Assembly: GCA_029204045.2 (NCBI GenBank)
Contig: CM055073.1
Location: 22,700,502 to 22,764,501, forward strand
Origin: Tillandsia leiboldiana
Taxonomy: Eukaryota; Streptophyta; Magnoliopsida; Poales; Bromeliaceae
Direction of reading: 5' to 3'
Length of the DNA: 64,000 bases
Shown here: positions 44,176-57,171 of the stretch, one piece after another
Layout of the letters: every line of letters begins with the position of its first letter
Position numbering within the stretch: the first letter of the stretch is position 1
Translations under genes and position numbers: made by a program
Notes under the pieces: generated by a model
The model's database searches: none
What the model was told of the DNA's origin: nothing
Seen by the model: the letters and a program-made list of their open reading frames with translations, nothing else

Positions 44176-44972
44176 AAAAATATTTCAGGTGTTATTCTAT
44201 GGGTATTGACCTCCCGATGAACGAATGTCGCTGTAGTGCACCGATTTCCGCAAATGGCGAAATTCGGTAAAAACACTCGTAACACATTTTAAATGTAATT
44301 ACAAGTGAATTGGAAGCATTTCGAATCGATGCAAAAGTCGTCGAATCGAAAAGTGAGTTGGAGTTGAGAATTGGAAGCTTCAAATTGTGAAGCTTAAGTT
44401 GTTGTGCTCCGATTCCGCAAAATGGCGAAGTACGGTGAAAATACTTGTAACATATTTTAAATATGATTACAGTCAAATTCGGTGCGTTTCGGACCGACGC
44501 GAAGGGCATCGGGTCGAAAAGTGAGTTGAAGCTCAAGAACTTAGCATATTTCAGGAATTTTGATTTTTTTTATCGGCAAGCTTTTTCTAGGCCCTCTCTT
44601 GAGGACTTAGAGCAGTCAAAAATTTAAAAAGAAATCGTGGGGAGTTTCAGAAAAGTTTGCTGATAAAAAAGGATGAAGTACCGAGATGAGAGATCAAAAG
44701 AAATAGGAGAACAAAGAGGAGCAAAAATGATGAAAATTCTGGAAAACTGCAGTTACTGGTGCAGTTTTATCGGCAAGCATTTTCGATGCCCGTTCTTACG
44801 GGCCTAGAGCTTTCAAAAATAACAGGGGATCTTTGGAGGGCTTTAGAAAAATTTATAGATGAAAGGAAAGAAGAAAAATTGCAAATTTAACTTCCCAATT
44901 GGTGACAAAACAGGGAGGAAAAAGGGTTCCCGAAATTGCTTCCTGCAAGAATAAACAGCATGAAATGGGGGT
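44176..44972 (+). repeat. segment between LTRs G3 and L1 with two internal duplications
   Basis: A block with CCGCAAATGGCGAAATTCGG and GTCGAAAAGTGAGTTG at about 44237-44370 recurs with changes at about 44406-44540. TTTATCGGCAAGC...CTAGAGC..TCAAAAAT at about 44570 recurs at about 44767. It is probably LTR sequence, part of G2 or another old insertion. No gene. Confidence 0.55.
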
Positions 44973-47906
44973 TGTGAGGACCCGAATCCCCATGAGAGGA
45001 TTACTATTGGTTTAGCAGCTTCTGGAGGCCTTTGTTGGGTATTGGAGGTGTTTGTGCGCGTATCGGACTCATGAAAGGGGCTCAGTGCGTTAAATGGATC
45101 ACGAGTGTATTCGGAAGCCCTTTTCGAATTTTAGAAGTGGATTTTGGCAAAACGGATATCAGATTTGGATTCAGCGCGCGAAAACGATTGAAATTGACTA
45201 CTTGGATGTATTTTTCTGAGTCCGGACGCCCGAGAACGGGCACCCGGAAGTTTTCAGTGTTTTCGGATGCATGGTGGACCGGTGGACCGAGGGGTGTGCC
45301 ACGTGGCGGCTTCCTATTGGTCCCGTACGCCACGTGGCGGAGCGGAGGCGCAGCGTATTGGGCTCGGCCCACGGGAGCAGGCGCGGGCAGCGTGCGGGCC
45401 GGGCAGGTGCGCGGGCAGGCGCGGTGCAGCGGAGGCTGGTGTGCCACGTGGCGGTTTTCCGTTGGCTCGCTTTGGACAGGTGGCAGCAGCGGGTTGGCTG
45501 GTGCAGTAGGCGCGGTCCACGGAGCTGGCGAGGCAGGTGCCTCGGGAGGCGTGCGCGGAATGGCGCACGAGGGCGCGGCGCTCGAGGCGTTAACGCGCGG
45601 GAGCGGGCGCGCCACACGTCGGCGCGTGGTTGGCGGGCGCCAACCACCCGCGCGGTGGATGCGGGCCACGCGTCGCGGCCGGGTAGGCCGGATCCGCTGT
45701 TTGCTGTTCGGTGGCCATGTGGCGCGACGTGAGTGATCCGGGTGCTGGGTGTTTGGGGGAGTTTGGGGGGTACTGTAGGAGCTCGAAACATTCGGGCGCC
45801 TGGAAACTGCACCCCAAACTGTGTTTTCCTCTTTGGATTCAGCCTATAAATAGGCAGTGGGTGCCTTTTGTGCGGGAGTTTTTTTGGATTTCTGAAGCCC
45901 CCCTTTTTAGCAGAGCACTTCACCACTATGTCCTCTACTCTCCGATGGATCTTGGGAATTTTTGGAGTCCGTGGCATCGGCGTTTTCAGCGACGCGGCGC
46001 ACTTCGACGCTCCTTCGATTTTGGCTTCTACCGTCGCATTTTAGTCCGCGAGGTCCCCTGGATCACCCCGATAGAGTTTTGAGCCGATTTTTGTGGCAGC
46101 GCGTTCACGAGAGGTACGCCTTCGATTTCCGTGTTGTTCATATTGCTCTGTTTTGAGTTTTTGGTGGGGTTTTTGAGGCATCTTTTGACCCATTGGTGGG
46201 GTTTTCGAGGCATCTTTTGACCCATTTTACTGCTACAAGGTGTTGGATAGCGATGGAGTGTTGTTGGGTTTTCTCGGCCTACGAGCATCAGAACGGGACG
46301 TTTAAGGACTCGATCGACATCTACGCTTCGAGAGGAACACAATCGTATTTTTATCGAAATTTTTGGAGGTCATTTCGAAGGTGATGTTTAAGCTTCTTTG
46401 GGACTGATTTCCGCAGACTTGTGATTGTGAGGGAATTTTGGCTTACCGTAATGTTTTGGGTGTATCTTGGCCTACAGGTGTCGGAATGAGGAGTATAAAT
46501 ATTCGATTTGAATCTCATCGTCGTGAGGATTGCAACTGTGATTTTTTTGATTTTTTCGGAGGACTGTACGCAGGTAAAAAATTCCCTTCTTTGTGCTGTT
46601 TTGGTAAAACATCAAGTGTTGTTTGGTGTGTTGTTGGGGTGTTGATTGTATTGTTGGCTGTGATGTTGGTTTGAGAAGAGGCTTGTGCGACCGAGTACCG
46701 AGGGTGCGGTTTCGGCGGATTTTGGTAACGAGTGGCTACGCACTTCACCGACTTCGGCTTTGCCTGCAGAAAGTGATTCAGGTGGGTTACTTCGTCTCCA
46801 GAACCGGTGGACGGTTCTCTAATTCTATCTGATAGAATGCATGCATGTTAGTGTACCTATGTATGTGATTGAGAGGTAAGCTTAGTAATTGTCACGCCCC
46901 GGGGTCGAAACTGCGACCCGGGCTCGCCAACAGATCCGCCACCTATGCCAACCTGCATAGGCGAAGCGTCCTACCTGCAAGAAAAGTACTCCAGCTAAAC
47001 ATAATATCAGAGCTATAAATAAGAAGATCTGCTGTATAACTAAAATCAATCACTGTACAACTGGAAAATAATACAACAAGGTCTGCCTTCCCAAAAATAA
47101 TAGTAATACACTATCCTCATGCACAAGCTCTGGACTCAACCGGGAGGTATCTCCAATAAATACAACAGTGTACAGTCTCTCGGTACATAATATGTCCTCA
47201 CTACATCAGTCTCTCAAAAGAGAAAAAAAGTAAAACAACTAATCTGCTGTAGATCTCCTCTGAAGGGGTACCGCTACTCTCCACCGGCGGGTTGGGATCT
47301 AGCACACGACTCCCTCACCTCGAACAACAACCGCAGACTCCACAACACCTGCTAAGACTCTGCAAAACAAAGGAGAGAAAAGAAAGGGAGGGGGAAAAAA
47401 CCCCCAACGGGTGTGAGAACTACACCTAAAAAGGGGAGCTCTCAGTGGGTACCACCGCCAGATCCGACGGTCTGCCCACCAAGTCCTCAAGAGACAAAAA
47501 CTAACCAAAGCCGTAAAGACAGAAATAAGGAAGCTGGAGACTCTCAACAGCTACCAAGCTTCTAACTAAAAGCCCAAAAGGGGAGAACCAAAGGGTGGTA
47601 TGCAACCACCAGCACATGAAGTGCACAAACGACCCAACCGATGGACCAGTAATCACTGGCACTGCCTGCTATGCCTGCCATACAACGGTCAAAACTCACA
47701 ATGACCTTGGGACAACCGTCGATCCCCAAACGGTTCCCAACCACACTAGCACTGGTCTAAACACGACTACTAGACTCCACTCGGTCCCCCTGACACGAGT
47801 GTAACAGTAAAGTAAACATCTGTAATAGACCCAATCTAGTAACGCCAGAAATACTGGTACTGTCTGCTCTGCTGTCGAACTCATCTGCGGGAATACTGAC
47901 TGACTA

Positions 47907-48238
47907 CTGACCGGTACGGTCGCATCCCAAAATAGGTGACAGACCGGCTCCTGACCGGCACGGTCGCACCCAAAATAAGTAATAGACCGGCTCCTGACCG
48001 GCACGGCCGCATACTGAATAAGTAATATACCGGCTCCTGACCGGCACGGTCGCATACTGAATAAGTGACAGACCGGCTCCTGACCGGCACGGTCGCATAC
48101 TGAATAAGTGATAGACCGGCTCCTGACCGGCACGGTCGCACACTGAATAAGTAATAGACCGGCTCCTGACCGGCACGGTCGCATACTGAATAAGTGACAG
48201 ACCGGCTCCTGACCGGCACGGTCGCACACCGAAGGAGT
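47907..48238. repeat. 43-bp minisatellite in LTR M, about 8 units
   Basis: Units ACCGGCTCCTGACCGGCACG followed by GTCGCATACTGAATAAGTGA recur every 43 bp from 47944 to 48202, with a partial unit at the left. Each has the dyad CCGG...CCGG. 43 is not a multiple of three, so the frames across it shift in phase and encode rotated repeats; not a gene. Confidence 0.92.
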
Positions 48239-50340
48239 AGGAAATTCCGCCCACTAGAGAAACCTGATAACCAATATGGTGCATAAATAAATGTCCGGTC
48301 AACCGCCCAATGTCCGCGGTTGCCGCAATACCCTGCCGTCTGTAATCCAGCACAACCCGTCCCTGACACTAATGTCCTGGCTACACTACCCCAGACCCCT
48401 GCTCGTCCCTGAGCAATATAGACCGCCTGACTAACAAAGGAGGAGAAAAGGGAAAACATGGTTTCTCCTAAGTCCCAATAAGTAGTGTAGCAGTAAAAGA
48501 TGGCCTAACTAGATGACCATACAAGCATGCAAATGTCCTTCACATAGGGTAAGTCCCTTAAGTAAACATTTACAATTCATCATCATGAATAAATGAATGC
48601 TGCAAGTTCCCGATAACATTTAATATGAATATTAATCATGCAATTCCCTTTATTCAATCATCCTTCCTAGCTTACCTCCCAATAACATATAATTATTGTA
48701 CCTTAAACATGCGTGTATTCTAATATAAGAATTAAAGAACTGTCCATCAGTTCTAGGAACAAAGCACCTACCTGGAACGCTTTCCGCAGGCAACGCCGAA
48801 GTCGGGGAAGCGCCGAACCTTCAAACTGAGGAAAAACGAGAACCGTGCCGCGCGCGCACTGCCGCGAACCACGAAGGATTCCCCGGAAGCTCCAATAATC
48901 CCGTCGAGTTCACACCAAGACCTGTGCACCACTGGATCAGTCCACGGCCAAAGTCACAGAACAACAAGTGCCCAAGTACACCGAAAACTCCGACTCACCT
49001 CCGGTACACATTACTTAAAGTAGAAGAGAAAAAGGCTGCCAAGGAGTTCCACCAACAACACTAGCAGCTTACACAAAATCAAGCTCATATAAGCCCACTT
49101 CATAAATCTGAATCCATTAAAAGAATCTGCACAACAAGTCCATTACAACATAAATCGCTTGCACTTAAATACTTGTTCCAATGCATACCATAATTAAAGT
49201 CCAAAGTCCAATTAGGTACATAAGTCATTCCCAACACACATGCAGAATTTCAGCAACAATGAACTACAAAGAGGACTAAAGATGGTATATCAAATCTTAT
49301 CCAAATTTTAAGAGTAAGGTATCAAATTGTTCTTCTTGAAGTCTAGAAAATTACCCAACTTGAAATTCACCATTTCATAAAGAGGAGAAAAAGATATTCC
49401 AAAATTACCACATGCTGTCCAAAACTGTAATCTGAACCAAGGGTTCCAAATATGATGAAATTTATCTGATTCGAAGCAAGATTTGGCCTTCCTCTTCAGT
49501 ATGAAAAATGTAGGTCTCTGAGTCCTGGTGAATTCCCCGCAAAAATTAGCCTAAAACTCCACTTCTTCAGTTCTAGGGAGCAAAAACACTGAACATTGCT
49601 CAAAAACACATCCAGAATCTCAGCTGTGCACAAAAGTCTCAGAAATGACTTAATTCGCCCAATTTAGAGTCCAAATTTGAAGTTCCAGAAAATACGAAAA
49701 TTGGATCTCTTTAAGTTCTGGAAATTTTCCCACAAAAACCAAATTAAAATTCCATTTGTACATCCCAGGGGAGTAAAAACACTAACCTCTGCTCGAAATC
49801 CTCCACAGAAAATAAGTGTCTCAAAGATTGCTATAATTACCTGGTTTAGAGCTCCAATTAGGTTCCGCCTTCAATACGAAAGTTGTAGATATTGAAGTCG
49901 TGAAGAGAACCCCGCAAGAATCACCCAAAAATTCCACTCCTACAGTTCTGGAGACCTCCAGGTAGAAAATGCGACGAAGTGGAATCCAAAACCAGCAATG
50001 ACCAAGCTCCAACAATGGTGGTTTCCTTGATGAAGAAGGAGAAGATGAAGGCTGCTTCTTGGACTCCTTAGCAGCTAAGAGGTATAAAATGTCCAAAAGA
50101 GAAGCCCCATTCTAATTAGCCCTCTTAAATAGCCTTAAACTATACCAAAATTAGGCTTAAGGTACACTACAAACCCTTCACCAACTCCCCTCTCATACCA
50201 AATCCCTTGCACCCGATCTGGTGCAAGGCGGGTCGGACCAAATGGTCCGACCGACCAATGTCCACGCCACGTAGCACGGCCCAGCCCACGCGCGGGCGCG
50301 TGCATGCGCGGCGCATGGCTGCGCGGTGCACCGCCCGTGC

Positions 50341-50341
<1 letters not shown>

Positions 50342-50399
<58 letters not shown>
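50342..50399. repeat. 58-nt poly-C (poly-G on the LTR sense strand)
   Basis: An unbroken run of C between GTGCA and GCGGTCGCC. It is G-rich on the sense strand of LTR M. The length is unreliable by any sequencing method. Confidence 0.85.
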
Positions 50400-50400
<1 letters not shown>

Positions 50401-52442
50401 CGGTCGCCTCCTGCACCGGGTGTACGCCCCCACCGTGCACCTCGCTGCACCTGCCGGTGCATGTCCCGTGAGCCGGCCGCCGTGAGCCCGGTCCACCATT
50501 CCAGCAACACCAAAAACTCCATTTTAAGCCCAAAATGTCCAGAAAAAGTGTAATTCGCACAGTTTTTTCTCGCTGAGTCCAATTTTAATATCCATTGTGC
50601 GCAAAAACACTTCTAAGAATTCGACGGGGTCATCAGACTACTCTTGTGATCCATTTAACACACCGGGTCCATCACAATGTCCAAATGGTGCACAAATACC
50701 ACCGACACGCCACACAGGCCTCCAGAAGCTACAGATGCAACAGTAGTCTAATAGTGGGAATTTCGGGTCTTCACAGTAATAATGATTGTTTGAGAATTGC
50801 AAGATAAGAACCCATGTTATATCTTAGGAGAAACTTGCAATATTGGATATTCATGTTGATGATTAATGGAAGCTTACCTAAGGGAGTGTTACCTACTGTG
50901 ATTGATAACATGTATGATTAAATGTACAATCTCTAGGATTGAGATGTAAGCATGAGGAATGGCCTAGATCATATGGATTGATGCTTACTCGACTTTATTG
51001 TACATGTTTTGGTAGATTTGATACCTCGCATGATATTAAATGAATATGTTTATTTTATGCTAGAGGAGATAGAAAGCATGCTTATGAGAGATGAGATTTT
51101 CTATTTATGCTTTGTTAAATTACATGCTATTGTTGGAACTTGACCTAGCACCCTGTCATGTGATGCATGTTGAAACCAGACTAGTAGAGAACCTTCACTG
51201 GGGCTAGGTTCTTTTATGCTTTAGACATCCACACCTTGCATATTTCCTGGTGTTAGTTTTTCCTTGCCCGGGTAGTGGGCCGAGTAGTTAGGTTATTGTG
51301 GGACGTATGTTGCACTCGTGCCTGGGGGCCGAGTGGAGTCTGGTAGCTGAGTTTAGACCAGTGTTAGTGTTGTTAGGAGCCATTGGGTAGACGGTGATCC
51401 CGGACCGTCGAGTATCTTCCAATAAGTGTTGTCGGAAACCGTTTGGGTAGACGGTGGTCCCGGGTCGTTGAGTGTCGTCCGACCAGTTTTGTTAGCCCTG
51501 AGTTGTGGGTCGATCCCGACTGTGGAGTATCTCCAGCCTGTGTGTTTAGCGTGGCGAGTTGGGTGTTTCATTTTGGGAGCCGTTTGGGTCGACGGTGGTC
51601 CCGGCTGTGGAGTATCTCCAGCCAGTGTGTTTTGTGCCACGAGTTGGTTGAGTTCGTTAGTGTCTCGAGATTCGTGAGAGCTGGTTAGCTGAGTCGTTGA
51701 GAGTACTCCGACCGTCGTGCGAGACGTTTGAGGACCTTGAGTCCTTCCATTTTGAGAGTGAGCGTGGATTTTGATTATAGCCTGCAGGAGCCACTTTGAG
51801 CTCGACAGAGATGCACGGGAATATTTCCTCGGTGGGGTCGCGCCCCTCGAGTGCCACTCCGGAGCAGAGCCTGTTACATTGCTATTGCCACTCCGGAGCA
51901 GAGCCTGTTACTTGCTATCGCGACTTTTCGACGCAGTCCCTCTGACTGGGCCAGTTTTGGAGAGTCATCTGCGGGTGATGCTGATTCTGCTGTTGCTGTT
52001 CGAGGCGAGGGAATCACGAACTAGATCCCTACCTGTCTTTGGAGAGTAGCTGTACCCCCACATTGGAGATTTGTAGTACAGTCAGTAGATTACTTTATTT
52101 CCACATTTGAGAGACTATTGTATTGTGAGGATCTGACTTGTACTGAGAGCCTGTACACTGATGTATTATTTTAGTTTACCTCCCTGTTGGAGTTCTGGGT
52201 TATTGTATCAGAGGATATTGTATGATGATCATTTTTGGGAGATGGATATTGTAGCATTGTTTCCAGTTGTACAATGTTGGATTTGAGTTTTACAGCATTT
52301 TACTTTATAGCTCTGATATCTGTTTAGCTGTAGATTTTCCTTGCAGGTTGGATGCTTCGCCTATGCGGGGTTTTCGTATAGGTGGCGGATCTGTTGGCGA
52401 GCCTGGGTCGCAATTTCGACCCTGGGGCGTGATAGATTAGAG

Positions 52443-52454
52443 TGGTATCAAAGC
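52443..52454 (+). other. primer binding site of L1
   Basis: TGGTATCAAAGC, one base off the complement of initiator Met tRNA, eight bases after the LTR end. Confidence 0.8.
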
Positions 52455-52599
52455 CTAGGTTGTAGGTTATGGTGGACTTAGAAACCCTAGGCTTGTGGTT
52501 TGACCCTTGGATGACTTCTTGAGAGTCGTGATTTTTAGCGAGAGTCCTGATTGAGTTTTATACCTTTCCCAAGGGACGGGATGAGTGATCGGCATGTTT

Positions 52600-54430
52600 A
52601 TTCTCCTAAGTAATTATGTTGGCTGCAGACAACATAATGCTGTGGAATGGGTGACATGCTCTAGACTTTCGCCGGATTGGGTCGAGTGTTTGTTGTGCGC
52701 TGAGTTGTGGTTTTGTCGTGGTGAGCGGTGTCTCCCCGACGCTGGGTTTTGACCCGTGGGCACCCTGTCGCAGCAGTTGAGCCTGAGCTGTTAGAGTTGG
52801 GCCGGATACCCAGATTGAGGTCAGAGAGCTCTGGACCCTGATGGCAGGATTGCTAAAGGCATATCAGCGGCAGAGTGGGCAGCTGGTTTTGGGTAATACA
52901 GTCGTCGGAGCCCTGAGTAGCCCCCTCCGTGCCAACGTTGGTATCGAGGCACCGAGGTAGGGTAGACAGTTGACTGCAGATGAGCTGTGGGACATCATCG
53001 ATCGGTTGAGCCAATTTCGGCAGATGAACCACCCCAATTCGTAGGATTGAGTTTGGAGCCTTTGGAGGCAGAATCGTGGTTGGTGGTGATGGAGAGACTA
53101 CTTGAGAGCCTCATTGTGTCAAATAGTTTACGCAATTGCTGAACTGCGCGCTCCATGTTTAGAGGGACGAGGCGCATAAGATATGTGTGTCTAGGAGTGG
53201 ATTGCGCCAGGATACCTTTCAGCTCATTCGGTCCCTCCGTTACAGATTTTGGATACCTCGATGGAGTAGGCACTGCGTATGGAGCGTGGCGCTGCAGTCC
53301 CTTTGGATTGAGATTTGCCGCCAGAGGCGAGTTCTGGATAGAGGCACTTGGCGCTAGGAGATGGAGGACAGATCAGCCGGCAGAGGCATTCCCGATTTCT
53401 TTCCCAGGATAGTGGATTTCTGAGACGCCAAAGGTCGGTGGACCCCAACGGCAGCATCAGCATTATTATCAGCAGCAGCGGTAGGATGGGTATGTTATCT
53501 GCGGAGGACCGCATTCGTCGCCTCAGTGTGAGCAGAGGCAGAGGTCGTACTCCCTATGTGAATGGTATAGATATTTTCTGGCAGACTGAGCGACGACCAC
53601 TTGCATCGCGTGGATGAGTCTGTGCCGCCCGGTTGGAGGGCGCCACGGCAGTGGATCGGGATGTCGCAAGTATGATTTCATTACAGCAGTCGGAATTAGA
53701 GCATTTTGCATTCCTACATGGACTTGAGGCAGACAAGAGGAGGGTTGTTTGTAGAGACTGTTAGAGCTCGCAGGTTATAGCGACAGTGTGAGAGGTGCCT
53801 ACGGCGGCACCGGGACTCAAGGATATCCCTATTGCCCGTGAGATCCCGGGTGTGATTCCACCTGAGCTGATGACGATGCCGCCGGTCAAGGAGATTGAGA
53901 TTGCGATTGACATGATTTTGGGAACCGCGTCAACCTCGACAACACCTCATTAGATATCACTAGTAAAGCTGAGAGAGCTGATAGTGTAGTTGTAGGATCT
54001 GATGGATCGAGGGGTCTGTTTGACCCAATGCCACGTCGTTGATACACGACGGTGAGGGTTCTTTTGCGGTTTGAGCACAGGCAAGTCCGGGCTTTATTTA
54101 GGACCCTTTTGATGGAGTTATACTCTGGCAGTTGTTTGTTTATGATGCACGTATCTATTTGGGATCATACCGCCGAGGACTTTGCCATGACGGTGTTCGG
54201 GACATGGTAGGGGCATTATGAGCTCATAGTGAGGCCAAGTGGATAGACTAATGCTCTGCCGCCTTTATGATTTGATGAATTGTGTGTTCCGGTTGTACTT
54301 GGACGGATTGGTAAAAGTGTTCTGCATAGATATTTGGATTTACTCGCAGAGTGACTTGGAGCATGAGGAGCACTGGTGGATGGTGCTACAATATCTCTGA
54401 GGGAGAAGCTGTATGCCGAGTTGAAGCAGA
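52600..54430 (+). pseudogene. decayed gypsy gag-pol of L1
   Basis: Interrupted frames show gag-like remnants at 52780-53600. An RT lead-in is at about 53810-53990 (LKDIPIAREIPGVIPPELM, PPVKEIEIAIDM). RT palm remnants follow near 54180-54370 (GHYELIVRPSG, DLLAE.LGA) and a final REKLYAEL. Many stops and frameshifts. The piece between lead-in and palm is shortened. Confidence 0.68.
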
Positions 54431-54439
54431 AAGAAAGAG

Positions 54440-54552
54440 GAAAAGAAGAAAGAAAGAAGGAATGAAGGAAGGAAGAAATAAAGAGGAGAAGAAGGAAGGG
54501 CTGCACCTCTCTTTCCCTCCCTCCCTCTCATTAAGGTGCTTCTCTCTCTCTT

Positions 54553-54602
<50 letters not shown>

Positions 54603-55050
54603 CCTTCTATTGCACAAGGGAAGGCAAGGAAGGTAAGGAACAGAACAAAAAAAGAAAGAGGAGATGGCTTTGCTGCAGCTTGCTGCTGCCAGCAGCAGCA
54701 GCAGCTGCGCAGGCAGCTGGCATGGCTGCAGCAGCAGCTCCGCAAGCAGCTGAGTCACCAGCAGCTGGGCCAGTTGCTGCTGCAGCAGTTAAGCCACCAG
54801 CACCATTTGCTGCTGCTGCTGCAATTTGCAGCAGCAGCTGCACTTGCAGCAGCTGCCAAGCAGGTAGCTGCCCAAGCAGCAATGCAGCTGCTGCACATGC
54901 AGCAGCAGCTGCCTTAGCAATGCAGCTGCCCATTAGGCAGCTGCCTAGCCAGCAGCTGCTGCTGCCAGTAGCTGTGGAAGTTGCTGCTCAGGCAGCAATT
55001 TTTACTGCTGCTGCTGCACTAGGCAGTAGCAGCTGCCTTGTAGCCTTGAC
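54440..55050. repeat. low-complexity block: GA-rich, (CT)n, then CAGCTGC-rich
   Basis: GAAAGAAGGAAG-type purines (54427-54500), CT/TC repeats (54516-54602), then about 370 bp of scrambled GCA/GCT/CAGCTG units. It begins exactly where L1 pol ends. Open frames here (poly-Leu/Gln/Ala) are compositional. Confidence 0.85.
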
Positions 55051-55149
55051 TGCAATTGGGCGGCTTTCAGAGCTTTTAGAAGAAAACTTCTTCTTCTTTT
55101 CTCTCCTCCATTGGACAAGGACTTCAATAAATGAAAAAAATGGTTCAAA

Positions 55150-56817
55150 TTGAGTTCTCTCCAATTTTGGGCATTTTGCCCTAAGCCAAAGAGATCAAAA
55201 TTTCTCTTTGGCAAGTATGACAAAGATGAGATTTTCTTCCCTATTTTTTTAAATTGGTCCTAAAAGCCCGCCGGGAGGAAAGTGAATAAATTGAGGATTT
55301 TTCTTTTTATGTTTTGAAAAGGGTTTCTAGTTTTATAATTGTTATGGAATTAGTGAATCATAAAAATAATTGCTCCATGATTCCCTTTCATTTTAGGAAA
55401 AAATCTTGGAGATCAAGAGAGCAATTTTTGCCTCCTTCAAAAACAAAGAGAAACCTTGAGGTGGGGGATTCTAGCGAACGAGGGTGACATTTCCCCTTGT
55501 CTTTTGCTTTCAATTAGGAGCATGTTAATAGAATGATTAGGGTTGTATGCTATATGTTAGTGTAAAAGTGGCTTGTTGCAAAATGGAAATCTTGACTTAG
55601 GAGAAAACCTAGTTAAGGCTCTAACGAGTAGCATTCACCTTAGGACTTCATGAGTGGCATTATGCTTGAGTTAACTAAGGGTGTAGTAAGAGTTAAAGTT
55701 TAACCTAGAGTCAAGTCTCTAAGGGAACATAGAATGGTTGAGGTTAAAATGTAAAGTGAGTAAAATTCCCAGAGTTGGTCACGAGTGGCATTATGCAAGA
55801 AAGGCTAAAAGCCAAGGTAAAAGAAAGGAAAGAAAAGAAAAAGAAAAAAATAAAATAAAACGGGAGTACCTTCAGGGGTGAAACGTAGCTCTTGTCGGAG
55901 TTAAGGGCAGTGTCCCTCTCCCGGGCAGTGACCCGTATGACACATTTTCCCCGTTGGACGGGGTAACACTTGAGGTGTTATCGACAACCTTAGAGATCTT
56001 GTCTTATGGTAGCATGCCTGCCGGGCTGGGGCCCGTTGGGCAAGATTCTCCGAGGGTTTTGCAACTTTAACTAAAGTAAAAAGAAAAGAAAGAAAAAGAT
56101 TGGTCAAGTATGAGGTTTGGCTAGAGTGTTACCTTACAACGGCATAGAGTCGTGTCATGGCAAAGGTTGAGTTATTTGAGCATATTAGTTAGAATTTATA
56201 ACTTTCAATACTGTATCTATTCTCTATTATATTGCTTCTATTAGACCAAGAGGTGCAGGGCATTTTCTCTCGGTGGTTGAACCCACTGGGAACTTCGTTG
56301 TAGTTCTCACACCCTTTGAGTGACATCCCCACAGGTCCAAGTACACCGAGCGAGGCACGCGATAGGGGCATGGGCCCAACAGAGTAGCGACCTAGCAGTC
56401 TAGAGTCACCCGTATCATTTTGGAGCATTTTCTATTTTGAGTGAAATTTGTATGTGAGGAACATTGTAAACTTTAAATGTTTTAAGTTTCATTTTGGAAA
56501 AAAAAAATAAAGTTGTAATATTTATGTTGTAGTTGCATGTTAAAGAGGGTTGTAATACAAGTAAGGTTTTATATTTTGCTCAAGTATTGCACTTTCATTT
56601 TCTTCTAACTGTGCGTTTGAATGAATGGAAGTTTTTAAATTCATAGTTTAGTTCTATGATTGTTTACTCTTCCGCTCTCTGATTGTTTACTCTTCCGCTA
56701 CACTAAACTGTGATTGTTGGAATAAACCGTTCCTTTCGGGTCTTGAAAGGTCATGCCCGATTGGTGGTTCTGTTGGCGCGCCCGAACTATCCAAATTGGC
56801 GGTCTCGGGGCGTGACA
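55150..56817 (+). repeat. 3' portion of the 5' LTR of gypsy element P
   Basis: Ends TCTCGGGGCGTGACA (56817) with a primer site following. The sequence from about 56270 (GAACCCACTGGGAACTTC, CGATAGGGGCATGGG, GTGTGGTTCTGTTGGCGCG-like end) parallels LTR H at 29.8-30.2 kb. The LTR start was not located; the left limit is nominal. Confidence 0.62.
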
Positions 56818-56825
56818 GATAAGAG

Positions 56826-56837
56826 TGGTATCAGAGC
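56826..56837 (+). other. primer binding site of P
   Basis: TGGTATCAGAGC, exact complement of the initiator Met tRNA 3' end, eight bases after the LTR end. Confidence 0.88.
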
Positions 56838-57171
56838 CTAGGAATAGTCCTAGGTGGTTAGCGAACCTTAGGAAGACCCTAGGGTTTAGGCACGAGAGAG
56901 TGTGTGGATCTTTTGGCGAAAGTATATGATTGGGTTTTATGATTCCCAAGAAGGATATTGGGAATGGATCGAGGGAAATGAACTTCCACTAGCTAACGAT
57001 ATGTTGGGCGGCCGACAACGTAACGTTAGGGGTGGGAGGAAGTATTCCTCTTTACTTTCGCATGATTGGGTTGGCGGATCCTTTATTGTATTTAATTATT
57101 CCGCATTTAATTACGCAAACATCCGAGTTATAAAATTTGGACTAATGTTTATTGTGGTGTGCAGATAGCTA

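Larger units (their letters stand above)
46890..50775 (-). mobile_element. solo gypsy LTR M, 3.9 kb, perfect TSD
   Basis: On the minus strand it starts TGTGAAGACCCGAAATTCCC (50775) and ends CCGGGGCGTGACA (46890). Both flanks are GTAAT (46885-46889, 50776-50780). No primer site or gag/pol is seen between, so it is a solo LTR. It contains a 43-bp minisatellite (47907-48238) and a 58-nt homopolymer (50342-50399). Confidence 0.92.
44973..54430 (+). mobile_element. gypsy element L1: 5' LTR (split by M), PBS, decayed gag-pol
   Basis: The LTR starts TGTGAGGACCCGAATCC (44973) and ends CTGGGGCGTGATA (52434); without M it is about 3.57 kb. Primer site TGGTATCAAAGC is at 52443-52454. Decayed gag and pol follow to about 54430, where matching stops at purine-rich sequence. 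There is no 3' LTR. M, the nested solo LTR, is of the same family (TGTGAAGACCCGAAATTCC start) in inverse orientation. Confidence 0.78.

Noticed and set aside
45032..45977. Overlapping frames of 150-260 codons in LTR L1
   Set aside because: GC-rich LTR body with all frames open; no family similarity.
47696..48459. Open frames of 150-190 codons in LTR M
   Set aside because: They read through the 43-bp minisatellite with rotated repeat peptides (RPCRSGAG); no start context or homologue.
50135..50582. Frames with poly-Gly, poly-Pro or poly-Ala
   Set aside because: Products of the 58-nt C run.
54351..55153. Frames rich in Gln/Leu/Ala
   Set aside because: Products of CT and CAGCTG simple sequence; no conserved start or homologue.
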